The notes under the pieces are model-generated. The model made no database searches. It had not been told where the DNA came from and saw only the letters and a program-made list of their open reading frames with translations. From Phytoseiulus persimilis (taxonomy: Eukaryota > Arthropoda > Arachnida > Mesostigmata > Phytoseiidae), in contig CM075103.1 of the NCBI GenBank assembly GCA_037576195.1, positions 37,213,250 through 37,277,249 on the forward strand: a stretch of 64,000 nucleotides of DNA. Direction: 5' to 3'. Both the position numbers and the translations under genes were made by a program. Of the stretch, positions 1 to 10,999 are shown piece by piece. Each line of letters begins with the position of its first letter. The first letter of the stretch is position 1.

Positions 1-1755
1 CTGTCCGATGAGCTCCCAGAACATGCTCTCATCCAACTCATGAGCTTCTCCGTAGTTCTCGAGGGCTGCATCCGGTGTCTGAGAAGTAGGGAAGCAAATA
101 GAAATTCGATAGAAATTCGAAAACGTCCCCGTGAGAGAAAGGGCCGCGGTCCTCCGAGGGTATCAGCAATGGAAGATGGGATGTGAACGGACGTGTTCGG
201 CAACGTAAACTGGATCATCGATGGGCTTCAGTTGCCATACGCCCTTCTTCCGCTCGAAATATTCCTCTGTATAGAATCCTGAATTCAGGAGCCAGTCAGG
301 GAGCTCACCCTGCTGCTCCACGATGCTCCTGATCAGGATAGAGAGGGGGTATCAGCGCTTCGAGCGAATGTACCATAGATATCGCTCGAGAACTATCATC
401 GACAGCATGGAGGAATGAACTTTGACGGAAAGGGAGCAGGCGAGGGAGAAATTAGCTCACCATAGCACATGAAGGGGCGTTTCTCCCTGGAATGCGTCTT
501 CGACAGTGTTTTGATAGGAGAAGGTGCAAGCTACGGTCCACATGTCGATCGCCTCCGTGATTTCGCCGCCGACAATTACTTCTGGAGCCCTGGTCTCACT
601 GGAACCGCAAGACAAGCCTCAGGAGAAATTCATATGAGCTCGGAAAATCCAGATCTCAATACTCACGCTGTCTGCATTATCGACCCTTGGACAATATCAG
701 TTCTGAACTGCGCGAATTGGAAGCCAGTGATCTGTGAACAGAAGGTCTCTCCAGATCGGCACTGATCCAAGTCTGTCGGGAAAGTTGCCCGGGCTCTGAA
801 TTTCGGGCAGCCGTGTGCGCGAAATTTGTCAGGATGCGGAAGAGCATTGGAAAACTTGCATTTATCCGGACCCGAATGTGGTCTTTCTTCAGTAGTCTGA
901 TATTGGTTCCACGGAGATCGCCGTGCACGATCCCCAAGCGCTCCAAGCATCTCATGCCGTCGAGAACTTGTCTCAGGATGAAACGTAGAAACCTCACTTC
1001 GGTTGGGTCGTCCCCCAAGTACGAAGTCAAATCGACGCTGTAGGGCTCGAACGCTATCACGTGGAAGCATTCATGCATGAATATGCATAAAGACTGCGCA
1101 AGGGCAGGAGAGTCCCCAGCGCTGGAAATCAGGCTTACGATCTCTTCCTGTGTTGGATGAAAACCCTTCTTTTGAGAGTGAAAATGTTCCCGAGGGAACC
1201 GTAATCGAGCTCATGCCCGAAAATGCTTGGGACTCGAGTTCTTGTGGGACACTCGGAGCTCACGTGACTTCTGATCAGACAATGGACAGGATCCAAAGCT
1301 CGAGATTCAACTCACCTCATCGACCTTTCTCCCCTCGGGATAGATTCGATCTGGTGCGACGTTCATGACTTTCAGTACGGCTTTCTTTTGCTTGCCGTTT
1401 TCTTCCCGCCCGACGATGTGACACAGAATTTCCTAGTCGAGGGAAGAAGGGGAGTACTTCCATTGCCTAATACATATAAGCTCCGTGCAAACTGTCTGCA
1501 AACCTGATAGAGAGCGCATTTGTAGAGTTCTGTCCTAAGCGAGAACTTCGTCTCGTCTTTCGCAACCAGCACATCCCCTCTCCGCCAAGAAAATTTTTCG
1601 AAAGGCCCACTTCCTTGATCTCTCGCATGCTTGTGGAGCTTCAGATGCGAATCGGTGAACGCTTGCTTAGCAGCACCTCTCCTCCTCGCTTTTTCAGATT
1701 GGGCCTTCTTCTTAGCTTTCGCTAACCGTGCTGCATATCTGTCGCGACCGTTCAT
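1..1755 (-). CDS. Divergent HIPK/DYRK-like protein kinase, probable pseudokinase (3' end beyond window)
   Basis: Inferred exons on the minus strand, 5' to 3': 1755-1504, 1432-1316, 1147-872, 731-667, 598-461, 328-193, 78-<1. All junctions are GT-AG and phases agree. Visible kinase motifs in order are the ATP-lysine strand (AVLKVM, 1316-1432 exon), the catalytic loop HGDLRGTN (872-1147 exon), an activation-segment start reading ITGFQFAQ, then TRAPEVIVGG and the DMW of subdomain IX (461-598). The order and the spacer after APE resemble CMGC kinases of the HIPK/DYRK type. Two catalytic elements look lost. The DFG position reads TGF, so the Mg-binding Asp is Thr, and no GxGxxG loop precedes the Lys. 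It may therefore act as a scaffold or allosteric partner; that is inference. The N-terminus at 1755 (MNGRD, followed by a Lys/Arg-rich stretch) is a guess, and the C-lobe runs off the left edge. An error in my 872/731 splice would change the DFG reading. Confidence 0.65.
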
Positions 1756-2139
1756 CGTTGCCAGCTGAATTCCTCCGGTTTCAGTGGAGCAATCCCAAAA
1801 ACGAAGGGCTCGTATTCCGAGATCTTCTTTTTCTTGATATATTTGTGACCGATTTCCGATCGGATCGTCGCGAAGGCAACAGATGAGATTCCAGAATTGT
1901 TCCGCAAGGAGCAGCAACGATCTTTTTCCGGGTGCTGCGCAACAATGAAGTGTATCAACGCAGACGAGACCAAGGTTCATTCGAAAGAGGGTGTGAATCC
2001 GCGAGGAACAGAGGATTTGCTTGGGAGTAGCTGCATCAGGACATCTGTAGGTTTGAATTGACATGGTTCCACAGGGCTCGAATATTGGGGCCGATATTGG
2101 GGTGAATCGTCGAAGTATCGCATCTGATAATCGTTCCAC

Positions 2140-3539
2140 GTCACGAATTTATTTTCGGCATTCCTGGATTCAATCAGTCGAATGGACTGACTCGGTATGG
2201 GGACAAGAGCAATGATTCACAAACGGGCTGATTGTTGACGTCGGTGGAACCGTCGTCCATTCGGTTACAGCCCGTTTCCCCAAAACCAATTCCCGAACCC
2301 GTTTCCCCAAAACCGTTTCCCCAACTAGAAACCCTCTCCTGATTCTGAGACCCTCCGAGTCTATGAGGCTTCTATGTGGACCGCGGAGTCGAGACCAATT
2401 ACACTGATAAATTGGGAAGAAGAATTCGAAGTCGGCCGACCATAGACACTAACCCTCGGCTTCAGGAATGATGGTGCTGGAGCTTGGCGAGTTACATTTG
2501 GCGATGAAGGGTTTATTATGATTCCGCTCAACTTTGCTCGCCGATATGCTCATTATATTATCACAGAAGGATATGAGGATTCATATCAGGTCTCAACAAG
2601 TGACCCGAGGTCATACAAGAGTTTTCACGGACGCCACATTTCGAAGGTATTGTGACAGCGAAACTTGATTGGTCTCCAATCCCTCCGCGAAGTTCATGAG
2701 TTTCTGATTGATTCTTCATCATCGAAAATTCAAGGTGGTCCTCCGAAATGCGGCCCGCGGGCCGCGTCAAGGTGCCCGGCCCTGATGTAAGTTATTGTGA
2801 TATTGAGCGAATCTGGAATTATTCATCCCAGATCGGGGGCTCGCGGGACACGCGACTGTATTCTTCTATGCAAATCCATCACATTGCGCAGGGGAATCCC
2901 TCAACATGACTCGCTCCCCTTGGAGTCCGCTCACTCGGACTCCGCGGTCCACGTAGAAGCCTCATAGACTCGGTGCGGTGGTTTGATCCAGAAGCCGGGG
3001 AGGGATGGTAATCCTCATCCAGTATGTATCGCATATGATCTCGGAGGTTCGGAACATAGCGGAGAAACAGCTCACCAGCGATCGAGATGGGAGCTCTCTC
3101 GTCAAACTTGGCTTGTTGTTAGTTCTAAAGGGTGGTCAAGATGAGTCGGGAATATCCTGACCCTTCTTTATTTTTCTCATGGATAGGGCCAGAGACTTCA
3201 TGCACTGACCGCCTCAAGTGACTGCCATGAACGTGCAAGCTTTGTGAGACAAGAATGGAGGTGAGGAATGGAAAATTTCCCTCCCGAATTGTGTATGTCC
3301 CATGCATGTCACACATATTTCGAAACAAACCCAGTATGTTAATCGGAGTGGCCTAAATCGGTTGGTGCATGAAGTGTCTGGCCCTAGTCATGGATTATCA
3401 TATCTACTTTTGTAGGAAGCCTCGAGAGATGCCCATTCATTTTTCCATAATTTTTCGAAGAACTGCCCTCGAATTGATTCTCCACATTTGCAATAGAAAT
3501 GGCGAGGACCGATTCAGAACCTGAAGTTGACGACCGATC
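2140..3539. other. No gene recognised
   Basis: No exon with family similarity was found on either strand. A short tandem motif (cccgtttccccaaaacc and variants) lies at about 2265-2325. The stretch also holds the 36-bp inverted repeat listed separately. Confidence 0.4.
2349..2973. repeat. Pair of ~36-bp inverted repeats about 550 bp apart
   Basis: The left copy (2349-2386) reads tccgagtctatgaggcttct and continues to accgcggagtc. The right copy (2938-2973) is its reverse complement with one or two differences. Similarity stops outside these bounds and nothing coding is seen between them. They could be ends of a small non-autonomous transposon; no clear target-site duplication was seen. Confidence 0.5.
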
Positions 3540-3877
3540 GCATCAGCATCACAGAAATGACTGAGCTGCTGACAAGATGTCATACCCGATGAATCCCCCC
3601 CCCCCCCCCCTATCTTTTCTCGGAAGCCGAATTCGATTTTTTTCCACGGCGCAAAGCTCTTGGATTGGACCGGACCACCCGACTTCGGATATGAGGGAAG
3701 CTCCAAAATTGAGATTCTCCAGTTTTCCGTCCTGGAGGGGCAAACTGGATGAAGGAATAGTCATCTTATCAGCTATCGACCGCGGAAAGGATTTCCAGAA
3801 ACGGATCATTTTCAACCGAGTCATGATAGAGAGAAAGAAGGGTTGGGAAATTCTGGACTCACCTTGCCAACCCTGTA
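3540..3877 (-). repeat. Degenerate copy of the CAGG-end inverted-repeat family
   Basis: Read on the minus strand, this stretch begins TA-CAGGGTTGG at 3877 and continues through a purine-poor block related to the arms of the element at 44203-45162 and to the solo arm at 38221. It contains a run of about 15 C (3596-3611). The open frames on both strands here are best explained by this repeat. Confidence 0.5.
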
Positions 3878-4593
3878 TAGAACCCTGTTGAGATTTCATG
3901 AATCGCTCCAGACAACCGTTCCGCAGAGAAACTTTCCACAGTCTGGAGACGCCTCGAGCTCTATGGAGACTCCCGGATTCCTCGACAGAATTATGCGAGC
4001 TGCTTATGGAAGTTCGTGGAATTTCGGAGTCTGTCGCGGGAAGGAATTCTCTCCTGCTTTATTGGTCTGTTTGAAAACCTTCGACGGCCCGAATTCCAGC
4101 AGTTCGAAACATCTTCATCAATTACAAACCTATCCGCGGCAGTGTTGGCTATATCATCAATCATGACTACGGACAACGATACCGATACAAATTAACTTTA
4201 TTCTGTTGACGACGAAACGTCGGGGTTTTTTCCGGACTCTCAGGGAATAATCCACGACGCTACTTCCAGTCGTTTGTTGACGCTTCGCTCATGGATGTGA
4301 CAGTTGAAAGCTGACTCTGACTGGATGTGAACAAAAGAGTAGTTCTCGATACCAGGGGACGGATTTTGTCTGAACTTTTCGATCGAAGATGTTGTATGAT
4401 GAATCTTTCCCGAAGCGATTCGACTCCAGTACGTAATGCTTGCTAGTATCTGAAAATCCGCGATTCCTTGTTTCGAGGAGGAGGACTCCACGAAAAGGAT
4501 GCCATCGTTCTGGATCAATCCGAGGCATGGACTTCCATTCCAGCTCTCAGTGAGATCTCACAGACGTCATCAGGCGAGGATGTTGAAGGCTCG

Positions 4594-5921
4594 ATGAAGA
4601 CGAAGACCCTGACGCGCTCAGACAACGACATATTTCCTGCAGTCAGCGTAATTTACGTGGACGAAGAGTTGTCGGCTGTTCCTGTGCAGAAATCGAGCGC
4701 ATGTACTCTCACAAAGGTCCTCAGCTTGGGAATGCTTCTGCCCGTGGCCGCTTTTGTCATCTTGTATCTCACATCAAGCGACTCCCAAGACGGCGCTTCA
4801 GATGGTTCCGGTGAGGGCCTGAGCCGGTTTTTTTCGGAGACTCGGGTCGCTTCCGCGGAGGGCTAGGAGCACATAGTTCCTCAAATCAATCGACCGCGAT
4901 TTCTTGTTGCACAGCCACAGAAAAGGAGCCCGAAGACTCGGAAGCAGTCGGAACTCTACCGGACGAGCGACCGAGTAAAATCGAACCTGAACCAGAGGTC
5001 TCACCAGCCGAGGAAACCACCAAAACATCCGGTGCCAAACTTGCCTTCATACACTCACTGGACTCCGCAAATTTTCCCCAGCATTGCTCATCATTCCAGA
5101 CTGTTTTAGAACATCTAATCAACAGATAATCCACGCTCTGATGAGGCGATTTTGGCCAGCAAGACAGATGAAGCCATTGCTCGAGCACTGAAGAAAATCT
5201 CCACATCGGAATTCAAGGTCTACGCATTGGCAACATCCGGCGCTGAAACCCACAAAGTCACGAATGCAAGACTCCTGAAAGTGCTCAACTTAGAGCGGAT
5301 AGGGGAAATATCACTGGAAAGTGAGAGGAGTGATTCACATTCCTCTACTCCGGAGAGGTATTCCAAAAGTCGGTTCGCTTCTCAAGATTTCTCGTTGTAC
5401 CTCAGGTGAAAATGAGAAGGCTTATATCACATGTAAATGGACGGGCCTTGAACTCCTGACCGAACAAGTAGAGGAGCGTTGGGTTTCGGACCCCAAGTGC
5501 CAGACTGAGGAACTTGAATTCAAAATGCGGCTTATCGTGCCCAAGCGAGGAAGCGGCCACATATCTGTGAAAGAGATTCAGGTGATCATTTCGAGAGTGA
5601 CTCTGGTTCAAAGAGGCCGCAGTCCAGTTGAACATCGATTCTCGCATTGTTCGGGCTGAACATCACGCAGACTATGAGCACCAAGATGTTGGCACCAGGT
5701 CTCGAATTCCACTGCAGCAAATTCTCATGTCGTCCAATCGTTTCCAGCATCCTGTCGCTGAAACAGCCGTGTGCACTGGCTTCGAGAATGACGACACTGG
5801 AGCTACTGATGCGTTTCTGAGGCAGTTGATGAATGCATACATGAAGCGATTTCTAGATCTCTATCTGAAGCCCAAGCTTAATCTTGCATTCATCGAAATT
5901 GATTCAGGGCCACCCGCTTGA
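4594..5921 (+). CDS. Unrecognised type II single-pass membrane protein, paralogue A
   Basis: Five inferred exons: 4594-4810, 4915-5031, 5126-5320, 5406-5581, 5748-5921 (about 292 aa). Introns follow GT-AG in phases 1,1,1,0. One hydrophobic segment (LSLGMLLPVAAFVILYL) follows a short polar N-terminus and is followed by SerAsp-rich sequence, which suggests a type II protein with a roughly 220-residue outer part. Exon 3 carries a helical block (TNARLLKVLNLERIG). Exon 4 carries a Trp/Cys-containing block (ITCKWTGLELL). The last exon ends in an amphipathic helix. Every exon has a counterpart in the gene at 6926-8216 with the same phases, and exon 4 is 176 nt in both. The start is uncertain: the sequence homologous to B's start (4528) is one base out of frame, so I use the in-frame ATG at 4594. 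I recognise no family. Confidence 0.6.
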
Positions 5922-6071
5922 TTTCTGGGACAGGTTGTCCAGGAGACGTTACGAATTATGTACGTGCTCCAGAATGAGACGGCCCACTTGCTACTCGTTT
6001 GGCCGCTGATAGAGTTCTATGCGAAGATCCGTCCTCGCGGAGAATTAATTTCTCATTCCAGGCCCGGTGTG

Positions 6072-6077
6072 AATAAA
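6072..6077 (+). promoter_or_regulatory. Candidate poly(A) signal AATAAA for paralogue A
   Basis: AATAAA lies about 150 nt after the stop at 5921. The preceding ccggtgtgaat is also found just before the poly(A) signal of paralogue B, so the duplication reaches into the 3' UTR. Confidence 0.5.
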
Positions 6078-6925
6078 GCCCATCCGAGAATCGCTCGCGG
6101 CAGGCCTAAGTCTCGAACAGTTTGAAGAAGTTTCCCGGAGTTCTATGACAGTTGTTCATGGCTCTTTATTTGTGGTGATCGACTTTGCTTTCACGGAGAA
6201 TATATCGCGACACGGAAAAATCACCACTTCCCCCAGAAACGTGCAAGCGTGGATTTCATTCGATCGGAAGCGGCGCCGGGAGCCCTTGCAGGGTCAGTTG
6301 ATTGCGTCTCGCTCGAGGGTAACAGGAGCAGCAAGTGCCGTTCCAAGTGGCGTGCCTTGGCTAGCATTAGCTCCAAGGGCACCCTGGAGCTCCAAGCGCT
6401 AGACAATACTGCAAATGCGGAAGCCACCTGCGGTGCCGAGGTGGTTGATACGAGCACTGCTGCGTTGAAGTAACGGTCCATAGTCGTATTGAAGGCTACG
6501 GGGTGGTTGTCGATCGTAGAGCTGGATCTGTGCCATGGGCGCTTCCAGTTATCGGTCAATTGATACGGGATCCTCATTCCAAGCTCACTCATCTTGAACC
6601 GTCAATAACGAAACTACGGCATATTCAGAGTTTGTCAACTTCCAGGGTGGGAAGTGGGGCGCCCTCTGTGGCGCGGAAACCTTCCGAGGTTGTGTTGCGT
6701 TTCCTCTATCGATAGATATTTCTCCGTGGTGTCGCATTCGTTGCAAAATCATTATTCTTCCGCAGTATTCGAAGAGCATGGACTGTGTGGACTCCGATAG
6801 GTTTTCCACAAGACACGGAAACAGCGTACAACGCAGTACGATACGAGCCAGTTGCGCACTTGCGGCCCAGGTCCCGACACAGATTTGAAGACATATGATC
6901 AGAACTCGTCCTCTATTGATCGAGG

Positions 6926-8216
6926 ATGGATTGCCTTACAGCTCTCAGTGAACTCTCCTCGAGGGATCCCGCACTGCGACGGGAGCGCAGAAGAAAGATC
7001 GAGAAGGGCAAAAGGAAAAAGAAGACAGTTCCGCCGCCTCCCCTACCTCCTCCTCCTCCTTTTAAGGTGATCTTGGCCAACGATGAAACTGTGAGCCAGT
7101 CAGAGAGCGAAGGAAGTGGTTGTCGTTGCAACTCGAAGGATTTGTGTAAAGTGGCTAAAATAGCCGGCATCGGCTCGTTGTTTCCGGCGGCGGCGCTTCT
7201 GATTCTTTATTTGACAAGCTCCGACAATGAGGGTGAGAATAGAGTCCGATTTGAATGGAACGCAGAACGAATCAAGCACGCCGGTCATTAGAATCATCGA
7301 GGTCGTTCGTCGGAGTCGAATTCTGATTGATTCATTTCTTCTAGACTCCGAAGAGCAAGCTGACGACACAATAGGTTTGTGGCGGTTTGAGGAAGCTGGG
7401 ATGGAGCAGGTGTGTCCGTTTTTGATCAGCGTATTCGGAGTTGTGACTCGAACTCGAGACGGACATCGAATCCACCGACAGGTATTTCCGAGGTCGCGAT
7501 CGGCAAGCGCATCGACAGAGCTCTAGCCACCACGAGAGTAGCTCTCACCGAAAATAAGTTCGAAGATCCTGGCTTGGCGAACAAGGGTGGCCTAGACCAC
7601 GAGATCAATGCCGCGAAACTCTTGAACGTTCTGAATATAGAAAGAAAATCGGATATCATTTTGAAAAACAAACGTTAGCAGAAAGAATCTCTCTCTCATC
7701 TCTCTCTATTTCAAGTGGTATCCAAGTTTCAAATCAGACTCCTCGATCGCACGATTTTTTTCGACTCCCAGACGCGGATGCAATCGCTGAAGTGGTGTTG
7801 ACCTGGAAAAGTCTCCGGATTGAGGCCTACCATGGATGGGCTTGGTTGCCTTCCACCGTAACTTGCGAAGCTCCGGACCTTGATATGAACATGGTCTGCG
7901 GCGTACATGATCCAACAGCGAACAGATGTCATCTAATAAGTTTACAGGTCGGCGAACCATGATTCGGAACTGCGTTGCCTAGCCATTGCGTAACTGAGGA
8001 CATGCACTAAATTAACTGGAAAGTTTGAGAGATGTTTGAACTTGTTTTCAGCATCCCAGCGCTGAGATGGCCACATGCGAAATTGAAGAGGATGAGCACG
8101 GAGAGGTAGCGAAGTTCCTGAAAGATTTAATGGATGAATACATAAAGCTCTATCTCGGCACCAAATTCGAACCGAAGTTCAATCAGACGCTGATGCGCTG
8201 GAGTAGTTTCATGTAG
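6926..8216 (+). CDS. Unrecognised type II single-pass membrane protein, paralogue B
   Basis: Five inferred exons: 6926-7232, 7345-7374, 7482-7673, 7772-7947, 8052-8216 (289 aa). Residues 15-36 are strongly basic, followed by a proline run (37-46) and a transmembrane helix at about 77-97 (GIGSLFPAAALLILYLTSSD). This gives a type II layout with a short basic, proline-rich cytosolic tail. The tail could bind SH3/WW partners; that is inference. Shared features with paralogue A are the LYLTSSD sequence after the membrane helix, the LLNVLNIER block in exon 3, the Trp in exon 4 and the helical last exon that opens with HP. The ATG at 6926 is followed by ALSEL, matching ALSEI in A, which supports this start. 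Exon 2 is only 30 nt here against 117 in A. The gene looks intact. Function unknown. Confidence 0.65.
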
Positions 8217-8309
8217 GCGTTTCATCAAAAAGTTGCCTCTGTTGCTCTAGCGTCTGCTAGCCTTGATGCCTCCGAACTCTCTGACCGATATCCCGGTGTG
8301 AATTTAATG

Positions 8310-8315
8310 AATAAA
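8310..8315 (+). promoter_or_regulatory. Candidate poly(A) signal AATAAA for paralogue B
   Basis: AATAAA lies about 95 nt past the stop at 8216, preceded by ccggtgtgaatt as in paralogue A. Confidence 0.5.
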
Positions 8316-8394
8316 CTATTTGTATCCTCACTTCGATCGAGCCTGCTCATCGGAAACTTCGAATACTTTCAGCTGAAAGGTCTACCCCCATTCC

Positions 8395-9675
8395 GACGGA
8401 TCTTCCTAAGAACGGCAGGATCGTGCTTCTAGTGTGGAAAAACTCATTCCTGAAGTTTTTAGCCCTCTCAGTCGCCTAGATCTAAATGTACTAACATTGT
8501 TGAACAGTACTTCATTTGAATCCCCATGGTCGAGAGCGAACTTGAGATCCTCATATCTCCGGAACCACTGTGCGCACAGTGACGAACGACAATTTTCCGT
8601 ACGGCTCTCTTCAAGGGCCAGCTGTGAATGTAGTCGGTGACCATATCGCATGCTCTCCGACGCATTGAAAATAGAGGGTTACTCAATTTAGATGGTTGAT
8701 ACCCTCACCGTGGCCGACCTAGCCGGTGAATCCGGAATGTGGCCCCAGGTACCCTCTTTATACCCGCGAGGTTTCATCCAAATCGAGACCCAGCTTCGGA
8801 GTTATCGCTCCGAGGAGGTTTCCAACCAGATCCTTTTTTCGTGATAGGGTCCGGGAATTCGAACCGAGCGCGCTTGTCACCTTCAAAAGACCAGAAGAAC
8901 TGCCGGGCGAGACCCGCAGGATTCTATTCATATCTTCATCCTCTTTCCCGATGAATCTTGACCCATGGAGATGACTTTGTTCGGATACTGTCCCATCCTC
9001 CGAAGGGATCGGAGAGCTCGGCCTCGGTTAGCCGGGTCGGGAGCTGATACCTGGCTACTTCTGGGTGTTAGACAGCGCCAGCCACCTGCAGGTATTTATC
9101 CGATATGTGTCCCGCCAAAAAAATCGCTGAGGGATGCCAGCTTGATGCGGAAGCCCCAAAGGGAACCGCTCCGAATGATGTTGTGCTCACTTGGCTGCCG
9201 CCGTGTACCACCAAATGCTGGCAACGTACCAGCTCTGGATGCGGCCAACGGAGGCCGAGTTTCTTCCTGCGGAGAATGAGAAAGAATCCAAAAAAGATTC
9301 ATCTCAATGGTTTAAGATTCATCATTCATCAGATTCATTAAGATGAAGATATAAATAGAATCTCCTGGGTGTCGCTCGGCGATTTCCCCAGTCTTTTGAT
9401 CGTTACGATTCGAGTCTAATTTCTGCAATTTATCATGAAGAAGGGGTCTGATCGGTAACCTACTACGGAGTTCGGAGCGATAACTCCGAAAACGCCCACT
9501 GGTTCTCGAAATCGAACGATTCTGAGTTTGCTCTGGATCATGGGGATTCGAATCGGCTGTTATTAAATAATGTTAATAGATTTAAATCACGGTGACGGAA
9601 GAAACTCAAAGCTCCAGCAATACGTTTTTCTCCCAACGCTGGAAACACGATCTTGCTGTTTTTAGGAAGATTCGT
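8395..9675. repeat. Imperfect long inverted repeat (foldback-like element)
   Basis: The arms are about 8395-8575 and 9495-9675. Matching blocks read in opposite orientation include atcttcctaag, taacatt near both inner ends, and gaatccccatg followed by cagagc/gagagc. A shorter palindromic pair, cggagttatcgctccga (8799-8815) against its complement (9472-9488), lies inside. The interior has no convincing gene, so a decayed non-autonomous element is the simplest reading. Confidence 0.5.
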
Positions 9676-9679
9676 TGAG

Positions 9680-10746
9680 ACGGGGCACATAACCCCACAT
9701 CATCCGGCTAGACCCTTTCCGAGACTTCACGGAAGAAATGCAGAGTCTGTTAAGCAATCGAGATCAAATATTGAGTCCATTCAGAAGAGAAATCTAGCCC
9801 TACTACTGTGCAAGCAACAATCCCGATGAACGAAGGCCCCGGCAACCCACTGGCCGACATTCAACAGCGGAAATCGAAGGCTGAGATTTCCCGCAGTTGA
9901 TCCTGTTATCCTCCCCTGTTTGGGTTGTGTGTATTCAATGACTCAGTTCCAAATCTCGAGAAAAACTGGAGATCACAATCTGGGTTTGGGCATGGCAGCA
10001 AAGTTGGGAGAAAGTCATCGTATTCGGAGGGAATTCCTCGAGCACGTCCATCTCTCCGCGTCCGTTGTCTCGACATACGGCAAGCTTGCTCAACCGCAGA
10101 TTGAACCCAGTCCAGCCTGATAGGTTCTGCTGTCTAGGATACGAGGAAGCGGGGGGGGGGGGGGATGCTACTCGATGCCAGGCAGTCGAGCTTTCTCCAT
10201 ATCTTAGATCCTCCTCAGAGGGAGGAAATCATCCTTCGCGATTCGAGAATAACTCATTCCTGGGAGACCTTAAATTCTTGCAGGTTCAACCGCTGAACAC
10301 TACCTTGGTTTGATGCCAAAGTTTCCGATAAGACGGAACTCTTCAGGTCAAGCGCCGGTGAAGTGCCGTGCGCTTGACTTCCCCGCGGAACGCACGACCG
10401 TCGGCGGGAGTACAGAACGGGCGCTACATGCGTTGTCTCTCCAGTATCAATATTGTTGTACGAGTACCTCACTGCTGCCAATGAGTGTGGAGGGATTGGC
10501 CCCTCGTATACGGACGGAGCAACAATCGAATGCCTACGCATCATCCTCAATGGTTCTGATGGATCCCACTTGATCCTAATGTGATGGGGTCGCCGATCAT
10601 ACCCCCGCGCGAAGGACCCTAAAGCCCCTCGAGCGCAATCATTCTGGACAGTGCCAACTGGAAAAGAAATATCCTGCCCTGATATTCGACTCTTCCCCCC
10701 GCATAGTCTCGAGATTTCAAGGAGCACTCATGATGTACTGCTGTCA
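9680..10746. other. No gene recognised; poly-G tract
   Basis: A run of about 14 G lies at 10150-10163. A 157-codon minus-strand frame covers 10254-10727, but it has no recognisable family, no splice context and similar-length frames on the other strand. Confidence 0.35.
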
Positions 10747-10986
10747 ATGCCAGCTCTCAGTGTCGAGCAGATGGAGCGCTATGAGCGGACTGCCTGCATT
10801 CCCGAGTCGGGAATCCCGACGCGCATCAAAGGTACGGACGAATCCTGAATTATTGTTGGCTCTCAACAACGTAATTACTCTCAACAGTCCCTGATTTTGT
10901 CATTCATCAGTCGTTCCGAATTTAGACCCGGAAAGGACTTCTCCCTCGTATTTCATCGCGATGAAGACAGCTCGCGACATCTTCGA
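10747..10986 (+). CDS. Possible two-exon N-terminal fragment of an unknown gene
   Basis: An ATG at 10747 opens MPALSVEQMERYER and runs to a phase-1 donor at 10831/10832 (gtacgg). A good acceptor (ttcatcag) at 10910 starts a frame VVPNLDPERTSPSYF that ends at a gtaagg donor after 10986. The splice is phase-consistent. The start shares a 12-base match (cagctctcagtg) in the same frame with the starts of the two membrane-protein paralogues upstream, so this may be a decayed third member. I could not place later exons with confidence; one candidate begins near 11157. No family recognised. Confidence 0.25.
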
Positions 10987-10999
10987 GTAAGGTTCCAGA

